The notes below the pieces were generated by a model that saw only the letters and a list, made by a program, of their open reading frames with translations, did no database searches and was not told where the DNA came from. Positions 1 through 8,616 of a DNA stretch of 19,819 nt are shown piece after piece. The stretch's first letter is position 1, and every line of letters starts with the position of its first letter. The DNA is from Bacteroidales bacterium. GTDB taxonomy: Bacteria; Bacteroidota; Bacteroidia; Bacteroidales; VadinHA17. Where the stretch lies: contig JADGPV010000003.1 in assembly GCA_017882245.1 (NCBI GenBank), positions 1 through 19,819 on the forward strand. The letters are read 5' to 3'. Position numbers and translations under genes: made by a program.

Positions 1-15
1 AATATCATTAATTAA

Positions 16-23
16 TATTTTTG
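16..23 (+). promoter_or_regulatory. Possible Bacteroidota -7 box upstream of gltB
   Basis: The octamer TATTTTTG is a full match to the Bacteroidota -7 consensus TAnnTTTG. The matching -33 TTTG element would lie off the left edge of the window, so only half the promoter can be examined. Transcription would begin near position 30 and leave a leader of about 170 nt before the preferred gltB start. The surroundings are AT-rich, so a chance match is quite possible. Confidence 0.25.
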
Positions 24-100
24 TTCCCAATCATTAATAAATGCATAGAGTATTTATCATAATATCACTGCGTCTACTGTCAGGAATTCATACATCAGGA

Positions 101-174
101 TGAGAATGGCGCATAGATTAGAGTTAGATGATAACCGTTCTCAGAATATACAGAGGGCGGTTTTTTGTTTGTTT
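101..174 (+). promoter_or_regulatory. Attenuator-like alternative hairpins in the gltB leader
   Basis: Segment 135-142 (CCGTTCTC) can pair with 153-160 (GAGGGCGG; 8 pairs, two of them G-U, 10-nt loop), and a T-rich run follows at 161-174. That is the shape of an intrinsic terminator. The same segment, as 135-143, can instead pair with 101-109 (TGAGAATGG; 9 pairs, one G-U). The two folds exclude each other, as terminator and antiterminator do. Two tiny ORFs lie in the leader: 41-103 (20 codons) and 100-189 (29 codons), overlapping as ATGA; the second ends 10 nt before the gltB ATG at 200. These pairings were found by eye without energy calculation, so regulation is an inference. It could also be the terminator of a gene left of the window. 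Positions 1-199 hold no other clear gene. Confidence 0.3.
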
Positions 175-199
175 AAAAAACATTCTTAAAGAAACCAGT

Positions 200-3100
200 A
201 TGGAACGACCTCAAAATCAAGGATTATACAGAAATGAGTTTGAACATGGAAGCTGCGGGATAGGCTTTGTGGCTCATCTTAAGGGGGAGAAATCACACAC
301 TATTATAAGCCAGGGTCTTGACATACTCAGGAACATGACACACAGGGGTGCCGAGGGCGCTGACAGTAAGACAGGCGACGGTGCCGGTATTATGATACAA
401 GTGCCACGCGATTTCTATTTGATACAAGGCTATAACTTACCTCGGGAAGGCAGGTATGGTACGGGACTGATTTTTCTTCCCCGGGACACTGCGGAGGCAT
501 CAAGATGTGAAGAACTGCTCGGATCATTTGCTGCAGAAGAAGGAGTAACGATTATCGGTTACAGGGACGTTCCCCGGAATAATTCAGTCCTGGGTGAGAT
601 ATCAGGGGCAACAGAACCTTTTATTAAACAAGTATTTATGAAAGCGGATCTTCAGCAGGAAGACCTGGAACGCAAATTATATATTATCAGAAAACGGACT
701 GAAAAGGCGGTACGCGAGTCCGACCTGAAAAACAAAAGTTTTTTTTATATTCCGAGCCTGTCGACAAGTGTACTTGTTTACAAAGGTATGCTCACATCCG
801 TTCAGTTAAGGGAGTATTATTCTGACCTTACTGATGAGCGGATGCAAAGTGGTATTGCCATGGTACATTCGAGGTTCAGCACCAACACCTTCCCAAGATG
901 GGACCTGGCCCAGCCATTCCGTTTCCTGGGACATAACGGGGAGATCAATACTATAAAGGGAAACCGACTGTGGATGGAAGCCAGAGAATCTATTCTGAGA
1001 TCAGAAAAACTGGGAGATCTTTCCAGGATCTATCCTCTTATAGAACCAGGTATGAGCGATTCAGCTTCCCTTGACAACGTTCTTGAGTTCCTCATAATGA
1101 GTGGCAAGAGCATCCCGTATGCAATGGCAATATTAATTCCAGAATCAATCAATGCCAAGAATCCCATTCCGGGGGAGCTCCGTGACTTTTATCATTATTA
1201 TTCAACCATTATGGAGCCATGGGACGGACCGGCCTCTCTTATCTTTTCAGATGGGAGATATATCGGAGGCATGCTGGACCGGAACGGGCTGAGACCCTCA
1301 AGATATCTGATAACTGCCAATGACCTGATTGTAATGGGTTCTGAAGCTGGAGTTCAGGCATTTCCGCCTGACCAAATTCGGGAGAAAGGAAGGTTGAAAC
1401 CGGGTAAAATGATGCTGATTGATACGAAAGAGGGGAAGATACTTTATGATGAGGAACTGAAAGAAAAATTGGCTGCAGAATTTCCTTACGGGAAATGGAT
1501 TACACAAAATATATTAAATCTCGAGGAGATCGAGACAGGCCATCTGGAAACTCCGGAACTGGGTTCGGTGTACGACAAATACTTAACATCATTCAATTAC
1601 TCTGAAGAAGATATTGAAAAGATAATCAGGGAGATGGCTGCTACCGGCAAAGAGCCGATAAGTTCAATGGGAAATGATGTTCCGTTGGCTGTACTGTCAG
1701 AAAAGCCTTATCGCCTCTTTAATTACTTCAAGCAGCATTTCGCTCAGGTAACCAATCCTCCTATTGATCCTATCAGGGAAGAACTGGTGATGACTCTTTC
1801 AGGATATCTCGGATCGCTACAGCAAAACCTCCTTGATGAGAGCCCTGATCATGTAAAGATGGTAAGATTCAGGAACCCGGTTATCTCGAACACCTACTTC
1901 CAGATTGTTAAGAATTTGAGATATAAAGGTTTTTCGGCTGCAAGTCTTAAAATGCACTTTGAAGCAGACAAAGGTGCTGAAGGGCTACGCTGCGCAATCG
2001 ACAGGTTATGCCATGATGCAGAACAAGCGGTTGATGAAGGCAAAAACTACATAATCATTTCTGATCGCGGCATCGATAAGAACACAGCACCTATCCCTTC
2101 ATTGATAGCTGTCTCTGCTGTACATCACCACCTTATAAAGACACGGAAGAGGATGCAGATAGATATAGTGGTCGAATCTGCAGAACCGCGGGAGGTAATG
2201 CACTTTGCTCTTCTCTTCGGCTATGGAGCCAGCATAGTCAATCCTTACATGGTCTTCGCCATAATTGACCGGATGGTCAGGGAGAAGGCTCTGCAGCTTG
2301 ATTATCAGAAGGCTGAGGAGAATTATATCAATTCAATACAGAAAGGCTTGCTGAAGATCATGTCAAAAATGGGTATAAGCACGCTCCGGAGTTACAGGTC
2401 TTCACAAATATTCGAAGCTGTGGGGATACATCCTGATGTAACAGAAAAATATTTTGAGGGCACCGTATCAAGAATAGGGGGGATTGGGCTGAGCGAAATC
2501 GCTGAGGAAGTTCTTTTTCCTCATAGACGCGCATTTGCTGAAGAGCGGCAGCCTGATGTACTGACAGAAGGTTTATATTCTTACCGCAGGCACGGTGAAA
2601 AGCACGCATGGAATCCTGAGATTATTGCGCTTCTCCAGTGGAGTACGCGTACGGGAGACAGAAACATCTTCAGGGCGTATACTCAAAAAGCCAATGATAA
2701 TGCAGCCCGTCCTTTGTTTATAAGAGACCTGGTCAGGATCAGGAAGAATAACATTCCCATCGACGAGGTTGAGCCTGCTGAAAATATAATGAAGAGATTT
2801 GTGACGGGAGCCATGTCTTATGGATCAATCAGCAAAGAAGCTCATGAATGCCTTGCCATTGCCATGAATCGTATAGGTGGACGAAGCAATACCGGTGAAG
2901 GGGGCGAGGACCCGTCGAGGTTTAAACCGCGTGGGGATGGAGACAGCGTCAGAAGCGCTATCAAGCAGGTCGCCAGCGGACGGTTCGGTGTAACAACGGA
3001 ATACCTTGTCAATGCAGATGAGATCCAGATAAAAATTGCCCAGGGAGCAAAACCGGGAGAAGGCGGACAATTGCCCGGGCATAAAGTTGACCGGATCATT

Positions 3101-4723
3101 GCAAAAACCCGGTACTCAATTCCGGGAATAACACTGATATCGCCCCCTCCGCACCATGATATTTATTCCATTGAAGACCTTGCACAATTGATATTCGACC
3201 TGAAGAATGTTAACCCCGGCGCCAGGATAAGTGTAAAACTGGTTTCAGAAACAGGTGTGGGAACAATTGCTGCAGGAGTTACTAAAGCCGGCGCTGATCT
3301 GATTACAATTTCAGGTTTCGAGGGAGGCACGGGTGCATCCCCTGCTTCATCCATAAAACATGCAGGACTGCCGCTTGAGCTTGGCCTGGCTGAAACACAG
3401 CAGACTCTGGTGATGAATAACCTTCGCCGGAAAGTTATGCTGCAGGCAGATGGTCAGATAAAAACCGGAAGGGATGTGGTAATTATGGCAATGCTTGGCG
3501 CTGAGGAATACGGATTTGCCACTGCCGCCCTGATTGTTCTTGGTTGCGTCATGATGCGGAAATGCCATCTGAACACCTGTCCTACCGGCGTGGCAACACA
3601 AAACCCGGAGCTCAGAAAACGTTTCATGGGTAAGGCTGAAAATCTTGTTACATTCTTCCGGTTTCTCGCAGAAGATGTCCGTGAACATCTTGCAGAGATG
3701 GGGTTCAGAAGACTTGATGAAATTATCGGTCGTAGTGACCTTCTTGAACGGGATCCGGGGGTAACTCACTGGAAAACACAAAATATAGATCTCACGTTGC
3801 TGCTCAGAATACCTGACGAAGCACGCGTGAATCCGATACACTGTACTGAGAAGAATGTAAATAAATTAGAAGGGGTTCTTGACTCAGGCCTGCTTGATGA
3901 AGCAGAAAAAGCTATCTTGGAAAAGAGCCCTGTAGAGATATGCAGGTCAATACGGAATATTGACAGGTCTGTCGGGGCCATGCTCTCAGGCAGAATAGCT
4001 GCATTATACGGCTCATCCGGTTTGCCTGAAGGGACCATTAAGTGCAGGTTTACCGGTTCCGCAGGTCAGAGTTTCGGAGCATTCCTCACAGCTGGAACTG
4101 AATTTTACCTTGAAGGTGAATCCAATGACTATCTTGGCAAAGGTCTTTCTGGCGGACGAATTATTGTCGTGCCTCCGCAAGAATCAGTGTTCGAGGCTGA
4201 CAGGAATATAATAATAGGGAACACAGTGCTTTATGGTGCAACCGGAGGAGAAATATTTATTTCAGGCATTGCCGGGGAGAGGTTTGCTGTGCGCAACAGC
4301 GGCGCCGTTGCCGTTGTGGAAGGCACCGGCAATCACTGCTGTGAATATATGACCGGAGGAAGGGTTGTTGTACTTGGGAAAACAGGCAGCAACTTCGCTG
4401 CGGGTATGAGTGGCGGGATAGCTTATGTCTTTAATGCAGATGGAGATTTTGACTATTACTGTAATATGGGCATGGTCGAGTTATCCCTGGTTGAAGATCA
4501 CAGCGATGTCAGCGAACTTACATCCCTGATATCAAACCACTACCGGTACACAGGCAGTAAAAAAGCAAAAATGATCCTTGATGAACCGGCGCAGTTTATC
4601 CCTAAGTTCATCATGGTCACTCCGTATGATTATAAGAAAGTACTTGAGGAGCAGAAACTTGAAGAGATCAGGAGGAAGCTGGCAAACGTGGAAATGGATG
4701 TGGAAATGGGCACAGGTTATTAA
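200..4723 (+). CDS. gltB: Glutamate synthase (NADPH-type) large/alpha subunit
   Basis: GltB takes ammonia from glutamine, channels it to the FMN site and makes glutamate from 2-oxoglutarate, working with GltD in the cytoplasm. From the ATG at 200 the protein is 1507 aa, the usual family length. The reading frame extends up to an ATG at 128, but those 24 extra residues do not resemble the family N-terminus. The sequence HGSCGIGF places the expected glutaminase nucleophile at Cys19, normally exposed by propeptide cleavage. Domains in order are class-II glutamine amidotransferase (about 19-430), central domain, FMN-binding (beta/alpha)8 synthase domain (about 830-1200) and the C-terminal GXGXG beta-helix with many GG repeats. 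The 3Fe-4S cysteines are at about 1116, 1122 and 1127 (C-x5-C-x4-C). The gene looks intact. gltD follows after 17 bp, so the two are probably co-transcribed. Confidence 0.96.
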   Translation: MERPQNQGLYRNEFEHGSCGIGFVAHLKGEKSHTIISQGLDILRNMTHRGAEGADSKTGDGAGIMIQVPRDFYLIQGYNLPREGRYGTGLIFLPRDTAEASRCEELLGSFAAEEGVTIIGYRDVPRNNSVLGEISGATEPFIKQVFMKADLQQEDLERKLYIIRKRTEKAVRESDLKNKSFFYIPSLSTSVLVYKGMLTSVQLREYYSDLTDERMQSGIAMVHSRFSTNTFPRWDLAQPFRFLGHNGEINTIKGNRLWMEARESILRSEKLGDLSRIYPLIEPGMSDSASLDNVLEFLIMSGKSIPYAMAILIPESINAKNPIPGELRDFYHYYSTIMEPWDGPASLIFSDGRYIGGMLDRNGLRPSRYLITANDLIVMGSEAGVQAFPPDQIREKGRLKPGKMMLIDTKEGKILYDEELKEKLAAEFPYGKWITQNILNLEEIETGHLETPELGSVYDKYLTSFNYSEEDIEKIIREMAATGKEPISSMGNDVPLAVLSEKPYRLFNYFKQHFAQVTNPPIDPIREELVMTLSGYLGSLQQNLLDESPDHVKMVRFRNPVISNTYFQIVKNLRYKGFSAASLKMHFEADKGAEGLRCAIDRLCHDAEQAVDEGKNYIIISDRGIDKNTAPIPSLIAVSAVHHHLIKTRKRMQIDIVVESAEPREVMHFALLFGYGASIVNPYMVFAIIDRMVREKALQLDYQKAEENYINSIQKGLLKIMSKMGISTLRSYRSSQIFEAVGIHPDVTEKYFEGTVSRIGGIGLSEIAEEVLFPHRRAFAEERQPDVLTEGLYSYRRHGEKHAWNPEIIALLQWSTRTGDRNIFRAYTQKANDNAARPLFIRDLVRIRKNNIPIDEVEPAENIMKRFVTGAMSYGSISKEAHECLAIAMNRIGGRSNTGEGGEDPSRFKPRGDGDSVRSAIKQVASGRFGVTTEYLVNADEIQIKIAQGAKPGEGGQLPGHKVDRIIAKTRYSIPGITLISPPPHHDIYSIEDLAQLIFDLKNVNPGARISVKLVSETGVGTIAAGVTKAGADLITISGFEGGTGASPASSIKHAGLPLELGLAETQQTLVMNNLRRKVMLQADGQIKTGRDVVIMAMLGAEEYGFATAALIVLGCVMMRKCHLNTCPTGVATQNPELRKRFMGKAENLVTFFRFLAEDVREHLAEMGFRRLDEIIGRSDLLERDPGVTHWKTQNIDLTLLLRIPDEARVNPIHCTEKNVNKLEGVLDSGLLDEAEKAILEKSPVEICRSIRNIDRSVGAMLSGRIAALYGSSGLPEGTIKCRFTGSAGQSFGAFLTAGTEFYLEGESNDYLGKGLSGGRIIVVPPQESVFEADRNIIIGNTVLYGATGGEIFISGIAGERFAVRNSGAVAVVEGTGNHCCEYMTGGRVVVLGKTGSNFAAGMSGGIAYVFNADGDFDYYCNMGMVELSLVEDHSDVSELTSLISNHYRYTGSKKAKMILDEPAQFIPKFIMVTPYDYKKVLEEQKLEEIRRKLANVEMDVEMGTGY

Positions 4724-4740
4724 ATATTAAAGATAAAACG

Positions 4741-6180
4741 ATGGGTGACATAACAGGATTCTTAAAGATAAAAAGAAAAGAAGCAGGAAACAGACCTGTT
4801 GTCGAGAGGATATACGACTTCAGCGAGGTTGAACAGATACTTAATAGCGAAGACCGCATTCTTCAGGCTGCCAGATGCATGGATTGCGGTGTACCTTTTT
4901 GCCACTGGAACTGCGCTGTCGATAATTTAATTCCTGAATGGAATGACCTCCTGTTCCGAGGAGACTGGAAGGCTGCTTACAGGAGGCTTAGTGCCACAAA
5001 TAATTTTCCTGAGTTTACAGGAAGGATATGCCCTGCGCCGTGCGAACACAGCTGCGTTCTGAATATTCAGCTGGAGAGTGTAACAATAAGGGAAAATGAA
5101 GTCGCTATTGTAGAAAAAGCGTTTTCTGAAGGATATATTAAGCCCATTCCACCCACAAACAGAACAGGCAAAAAAATTGCCGTGATAGGAAGCGGCCCAT
5201 CGGGTATGGCAGCTGCTGATTTGCTTAATAGGGCTGGACATGAAGTGACTCTTTTTGAAAAGGAAGCCAAAGCAGGAGGACTACTCAGATATGGTGTTCC
5301 GGATTTCAAGCTAAGCAAAGCAGTGATTGACAGGCGGCTGGATTTAATGGTGAAAGAAGGTGTGAGTATCAGGACCAATATGAATATTGGAACCGATATT
5401 TCAGTTCAGAATATTGTAAATCAATATGATGCCATATGTATTGCAATTGGCTCAGCCATGCCTCGTGACCTTATGATAGAGGGGAGAGCTCTTAATGGCA
5501 TCCATTTCGCCCTTGATTTTCTTGTTGCACAAAACAAAATCAACGGAGGAGAATCTGTCGATACCGCATTGCCTTTAAATGCAAAAGAGAAAAGAGTGGT
5601 GGTGATCGGAGGAGGAGACACCGGCTCTGACTGCGTGGGAACGGCGATACGTCAGAAAGCCTCAGGTGTAACCCAGATTGAGATTTTGCCAAAGCCGCCC
5701 ATGGTCAGAACTCCTGACAATCCATGGCCTTTTTATGCAAAAGTAATGAAGACAACAACGTCGCATGAAGAGGGATGTGAAAGGATATGGTCGGTATCCA
5801 CGGCGAGGTTTACCGGAGCTGAAGGCAATGTTACAGGAGTGGAGATTGAAGATGTGGAATGGCAGATGACAGAACCAGGATGTTCAATGAACATTATTCC
5901 TGATACCCGCAGAATAATTGAGGCGGATCTGGTGCTATTGGCACTTGGGTTTGTTCACCCGGTCTCTGATGGATTGGTCGATGAACTATGCGTGGAACTC
6001 GATGTCCAAAAAAATATCAAAACAGAAAAAGGTCATGCAACCAGCATTCCAAAAGTGTTTGCTGCAGGAGATGCTGTAAGCGGAGCCAGCCTTGTTGTCC
6101 GGGCAATAGCCTCGGGCAGGAGGGCGGCAATAGAGATAGACCGGTTTCTGAGGTTGCCTTCGGATGATGGCTCAGGTTAA
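4741..6180 (+). CDS. gltD: Glutamate synthase small/beta subunit
   Basis: GltD is the FAD- and NADPH-dependent partner that feeds electrons through iron-sulfur clusters to GltB. The 479-aa length fits the family. The N-terminal region carries two cysteine groups, C46/C49/C54/C58 and C97/C101/C105, which fit the paired 4Fe-4S clusters of this family. An FAD Rossmann motif (GSGPSG) starts near residue 150, followed by the conserved GGLLRYGVPDFKL stretch. The NADPH motif GGGDTG is at 290-295, and an FAD-contacting AAGDAVSGASLVVRAI region lies near the C-terminus. It starts 17 bp after gltB, typical of a gltBD operon. Related oxidoreductases (NADPH-dependent ferredoxin:NADP oxidoreductase, dihydropyrimidine dehydrogenase subunits) share this fold, but adjacency to gltB settles the identity. 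Confidence 0.95.
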   Translation: MGDITGFLKIKRKEAGNRPVVERIYDFSEVEQILNSEDRILQAARCMDCGVPFCHWNCAVDNLIPEWNDLLFRGDWKAAYRRLSATNNFPEFTGRICPAPCEHSCVLNIQLESVTIRENEVAIVEKAFSEGYIKPIPPTNRTGKKIAVIGSGPSGMAAADLLNRAGHEVTLFEKEAKAGGLLRYGVPDFKLSKAVIDRRLDLMVKEGVSIRTNMNIGTDISVQNIVNQYDAICIAIGSAMPRDLMIEGRALNGIHFALDFLVAQNKINGGESVDTALPLNAKEKRVVVIGGGDTGSDCVGTAIRQKASGVTQIEILPKPPMVRTPDNPWPFYAKVMKTTTSHEEGCERIWSVSTARFTGAEGNVTGVEIEDVEWQMTEPGCSMNIIPDTRRIIEADLVLLALGFVHPVSDGLVDELCVELDVQKNIKTEKGHATSIPKVFAAGDAVSGASLVVRAIASGRRAAIEIDRFLRLPSDDGSG

Positions 6181-6200
6181 AATTTATAAGCTTCTTTCAA

Positions 6201-6229
6201 ATGACTTTTAATAGTTATATTTAAGTCAT
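6201..6229. repeat. Short inverted repeat downstream of gltD
   Basis: ATGACTT (6201-6207) and AAGTCAT (6223-6229) are perfect 7-bp inverted arms separated by 15 AT-rich bases. They lie between the gltD stop and the stronger hairpin at 6235. This could be a protein-binding dyad for the downstream glycosidase gene or simply part of the gltD 3' region. Arms this short can arise by chance in AT-rich DNA. Confidence 0.25.
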
Positions 6230-6234
6230 AGATC

Positions 6235-6259
6235 CTCGAAAAAGCAAGGCTTTTTCGAG
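6235..6259 (+). terminator. Strong hairpin between gltD and the GH128-like gene
   Basis: CTCGAAAAAGC (6235-6245) and GCTTTTTCGAG (6249-6259) form a perfect 11-bp stem around a 3-nt loop (AAG). The A run and T run sit inside the stem, with no free T-tract after it, so it is not a textbook intrinsic terminator. Its place, 55 bp after the gltD stop and 18 bp before the next ATG, fits transcript-end formation for gltBD. It would also fit a 5' structural element of the glycosidase mRNA, because it sits very close to that gene's start codon. Confidence 0.5.
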
Positions 6260-6277
6260 ACGGTAGGTAGTAGTGAG

Positions 6278-8053
6278 ATGAAGACAGTGCGGATTATAAT
6301 AGTATCAGCAATTTTAATTTTTGGCATTGCCGCTGATGTGTCAGGGCAGGCCAAAAGCCCGAAACGCGGCATTTGCGGCGATGCATCACCGCAGGATCTG
6401 GCCATCCTGGCCCCCGCGATCTCCTGGTATTACGACTGGGGAGTGGCACCTCCGACAGTGTCTCAGGGACAACTTTCAGGGATCGAGTGGGTGCCGATGT
6501 GCTGGGGTGCCGTTAACCCCGGAGATGTAGCAGGGATTGAATCCAGGATACCGGCAGGCAGCATTTATCTCCTTGGCTTTAACGAGCCAAACTTTCAATC
6601 GCAGGCAAACCTGACACCTGCACAGGCTGCTTCAATGTGGCCAAACCTCGAAAAAATTGCTGCAGACAAAGGACTGGAGCTTGTAAGCCCTGCCGTAAAC
6701 TGGTGCGGCGGTTGTGTTGACGGAGTCACCAATGATCCGGTCGACTGGCTCGATAAGTTCTTCGCAGCATGCCCCGGCTGCAAGGTTGACTATATCGCAA
6801 TACACAGCTATGCCCCCAGTTCAGAAGCCTTACGCAGCTACCTGGATAAATTCAGAAAATATAACAAACCTCTGTGGATAACTGAGTTTGCTCCCTGGGA
6901 TCCGCCCAAGCCTGATTATGACGGGGTAGTAAAGTATATGAAAGAAGCTATTGCAATTCTTGAGAATGACCCTGCTGTTTACAGATACTCATGGTTTGCC
7001 ACACGGGTTGGCATTAATCCGGATATAAGCCTGCTTGGAGCAAACGGAACTCTGACAAAGCTGGGTCAGCTCTATTCCTATATGGCATTTCAGGGGCTGG
7101 CCTCCGATCTGCCGCCTGTGGCAATGGCAGGAATGGATATATATCTTAATCAGCCTGCCTCAAGTGCAACCCTGGACGGATCAGTGTATGACGCCAACGG
7201 AGATATCCCGGTCATAGCATGGACACAGGCGAGCGGTCCCAATACCGCCACATTCAGCAATAGTGCATTCATTCAGCCAACAGTATCAGATCTTATCCAG
7301 GGCACATATATATTCACGATTACCGCAACTACCAATGGCAAAACCGATTATGATGAGGTATCGGTTATTGTCGGCCCTCCCAATATTGCCCTCGGCAAGC
7401 CGGCAGCAGCTTCATCGGTTGAAAATGCCTCAACGCCTGCCTCGGCAGTAAACGACGGAAACATGAACACCCGCTGGTCATCGGCGTTCTCTGATCCGCA
7501 ATGGATAAGAATTGATCTGCAGTCTGTTTACAATATAACAGGCGCAAGAATTTTCTGGGAGTCGGCTGCAGCAAAGAGTTTTGAAATTCAGGTTTCCGAG
7601 AATGCAACAGCATGGACCAGGGTGTTTTTCACATCCAGTGGCGACGGAGGTACTGATAATTTTTCATTTACAGCATCTGCAAGATACATCAGGATGTACT
7701 CTACTGCCAGAACCTCCCAATACGGGAATTCAATTTACGAGTTCGAGGTATTCGGAACATTACAAACCGGAATTGAAGATCAGTACGTTGCGAAAACATT
7801 TTCGGTATACCCAAATCCGGCAACGGGGAATATGGTGCATATTTCATTCAGCGGTGACTGGGCTGGTGAGGATGCAATTTTGTCAGTCAGCAGTATTTCC
7901 GGCCAGGTGATTTGCACGGAAACAGTACAGGTATCAGATGAAAAGGCCGTAGACATTATGTTACCGCTGAATGACCCCCTGAAATCAGGCATCTATGTCA
8001 TAACAGTCAAGGGCAGGAATATCACAAGACATACCAAGCTGGTCGTAAAGTAG
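6278..8053 (+). CDS. Secreted GH128-like glycoside hydrolase with PKD-like, F5/8C and T9SS domains
   Basis: This 591-aa exported enzyme probably cleaves a beta-glucan; characterised GH128 members act on beta-1,3-glucans. A signal peptide covers about residues 1-23. Residues 30-272 match the Asl1-like catalytic fold: LLGFNEPN gives a likely acid/base Glu103 and ITEFAPW a likely nucleophile Glu203, the expected pair on strands 4 and 7 of a TIM barrel. Residues 279-367 form a PKD/REJ-like beta-sandwich. Residues 368-493 form an F5/8 type C (CBM32-like) sugar-binding domain (NIALGKPA start, W400, IRIDL). Residues from about 508 are a T9SS type A sorting domain (SVYPNPA, then SGIYVITV), so the protein should be secreted or surface-anchored through T9SS. 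Cys143/146 and Cys165/168 may form disulfides. It is not tightly linked to the PUL further right. The fold is confident; the substrate is inferred. Confidence 0.85.
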   Translation: MKTVRIIIVSAILIFGIAADVSGQAKSPKRGICGDASPQDLAILAPAISWYYDWGVAPPTVSQGQLSGIEWVPMCWGAVNPGDVAGIESRIPAGSIYLLGFNEPNFQSQANLTPAQAASMWPNLEKIAADKGLELVSPAVNWCGGCVDGVTNDPVDWLDKFFAACPGCKVDYIAIHSYAPSSEALRSYLDKFRKYNKPLWITEFAPWDPPKPDYDGVVKYMKEAIAILENDPAVYRYSWFATRVGINPDISLLGANGTLTKLGQLYSYMAFQGLASDLPPVAMAGMDIYLNQPASSATLDGSVYDANGDIPVIAWTQASGPNTATFSNSAFIQPTVSDLIQGTYIFTITATTNGKTDYDEVSVIVGPPNIALGKPAAASSVENASTPASAVNDGNMNTRWSSAFSDPQWIRIDLQSVYNITGARIFWESAAAKSFEIQVSENATAWTRVFFTSSGDGGTDNFSFTASARYIRMYSTARTSQYGNSIYEFEVFGTLQTGIEDQYVAKTFSVYPNPATGNMVHISFSGDWAGEDAILSVSSISGQVICTETVQVSDEKAVDIMLPLNDPLKSGIYVITVKGRNITRHTKLVVK

Positions 8054-8104
8054 CAGCATTAAGAAAAAGCTTAAATTTAAATTAAGAATAATCCGGATAA
8101 TAAA

Positions 8105-8527
8105 ATGGAAACACCATTATTAAGGGACCCGGGCACTCCTCCTTCCGATGAAATACTGAAAGGTGTTTTGAGGGGCAGCTATTCTGCGTATGAGGAAACG
8201 ATAAAAACAATCACTGGTCCGGAATACGGACTGATACCGCAATGGAATTTCTACAGGGACGGTAAGGCCTGGTTATGCAAAGTGTGTTATAAAAAGAAGA
8301 CTGTCTTCTGGCTGTCAGTGTGGGAAGGGTATTTCAAAACAGCATTTTATTTCGTGGAGAGGCATTGCCCGGGAGTGCTTGACCTTGACATAGATAAAAG
8401 CATCAAGGAAGATCTTAAATCTAGCAAACCGTTCGGAACATTATTTCCTGTAAGAATTAGTATCCGGCGGAAGGAGCAGATCAGTGATTTGCTGAAGGTC
8501 ATTGAGTATAAAAAGAGCCTGAAATAA
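8105..8527 (+). CDS. DUF3788 family protein
   Basis: This 140-aa protein is likely cytosolic, with no signal peptide or membrane segment. It resembles the DUF3788 family common in Bacteroidota and Firmicutes: an N-terminal LLRDPGTPPSDEILK stretch (family members often begin with a similar 'P-x-D-E-x-L' pattern), then WNFYRDGKAWLCKV, then KKKTVFWLSVWEGYFKTAF, where the aromatic residues are characteristic. The family has no established biochemical role. It starts 51 bp after the GH128-like gene and may share its transcript, but nothing ties the functions together. It ends in a convergent intergenic region that holds a palindrome. Confidence 0.8.
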   Translation: METPLLRDPGTPPSDEILKGVLRGSYSAYEETIKTITGPEYGLIPQWNFYRDGKAWLCKVCYKKKTVFWLSVWEGYFKTAFYFVERHCPGVLDLDIDKSIKEDLKSSKPFGTLFPVRISIRRKEQISDLLKVIEYKKSLK

Positions 8528-8575
8528 GCTATATTTCATGCGGTCATGCAGTCAGTTAGGTGCCGGGGGCATAAA

Positions 8576-8596
8576 CGACGCCCAGGTTGGGCGTCG
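8576..8596. repeat. Perfect GC-rich palindrome in a convergent intergenic region
   Basis: CGACGCCCA (8576-8584) and TGGGCGTCG (8588-8596) form a perfect 9-bp stem with a GGT loop. It is more GC-rich than its surroundings and flanked by ATAAA on the left and CTACAAATTG on the right. It lies between the ends of two convergent genes. The shape and position suit a dispersed REP-like palindromic repeat or a bidirectional terminator without a T-tract. Whether other copies exist cannot be seen from this window. Confidence 0.6.
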
Positions 8597-8616
8597 CTAC
8601 AAATTGCCCTTCATAT

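Noticed and set aside
128..199. Upstream ATG at 128 as the start of gltB, adding 24 residues
   Set aside because: The extra residues do not resemble the GltB N-terminus and are encoded by the hairpin and T-rich leader. The ATG at 200 places the catalytic Cys at 19, as usual for the family.
3347..3841. 164-codon open frame on the minus strand inside gltB
   Set aside because: It lies wholly opposite the conserved FMN domain of gltB and has no recognisable domain, so it is a shadow of the real gene.
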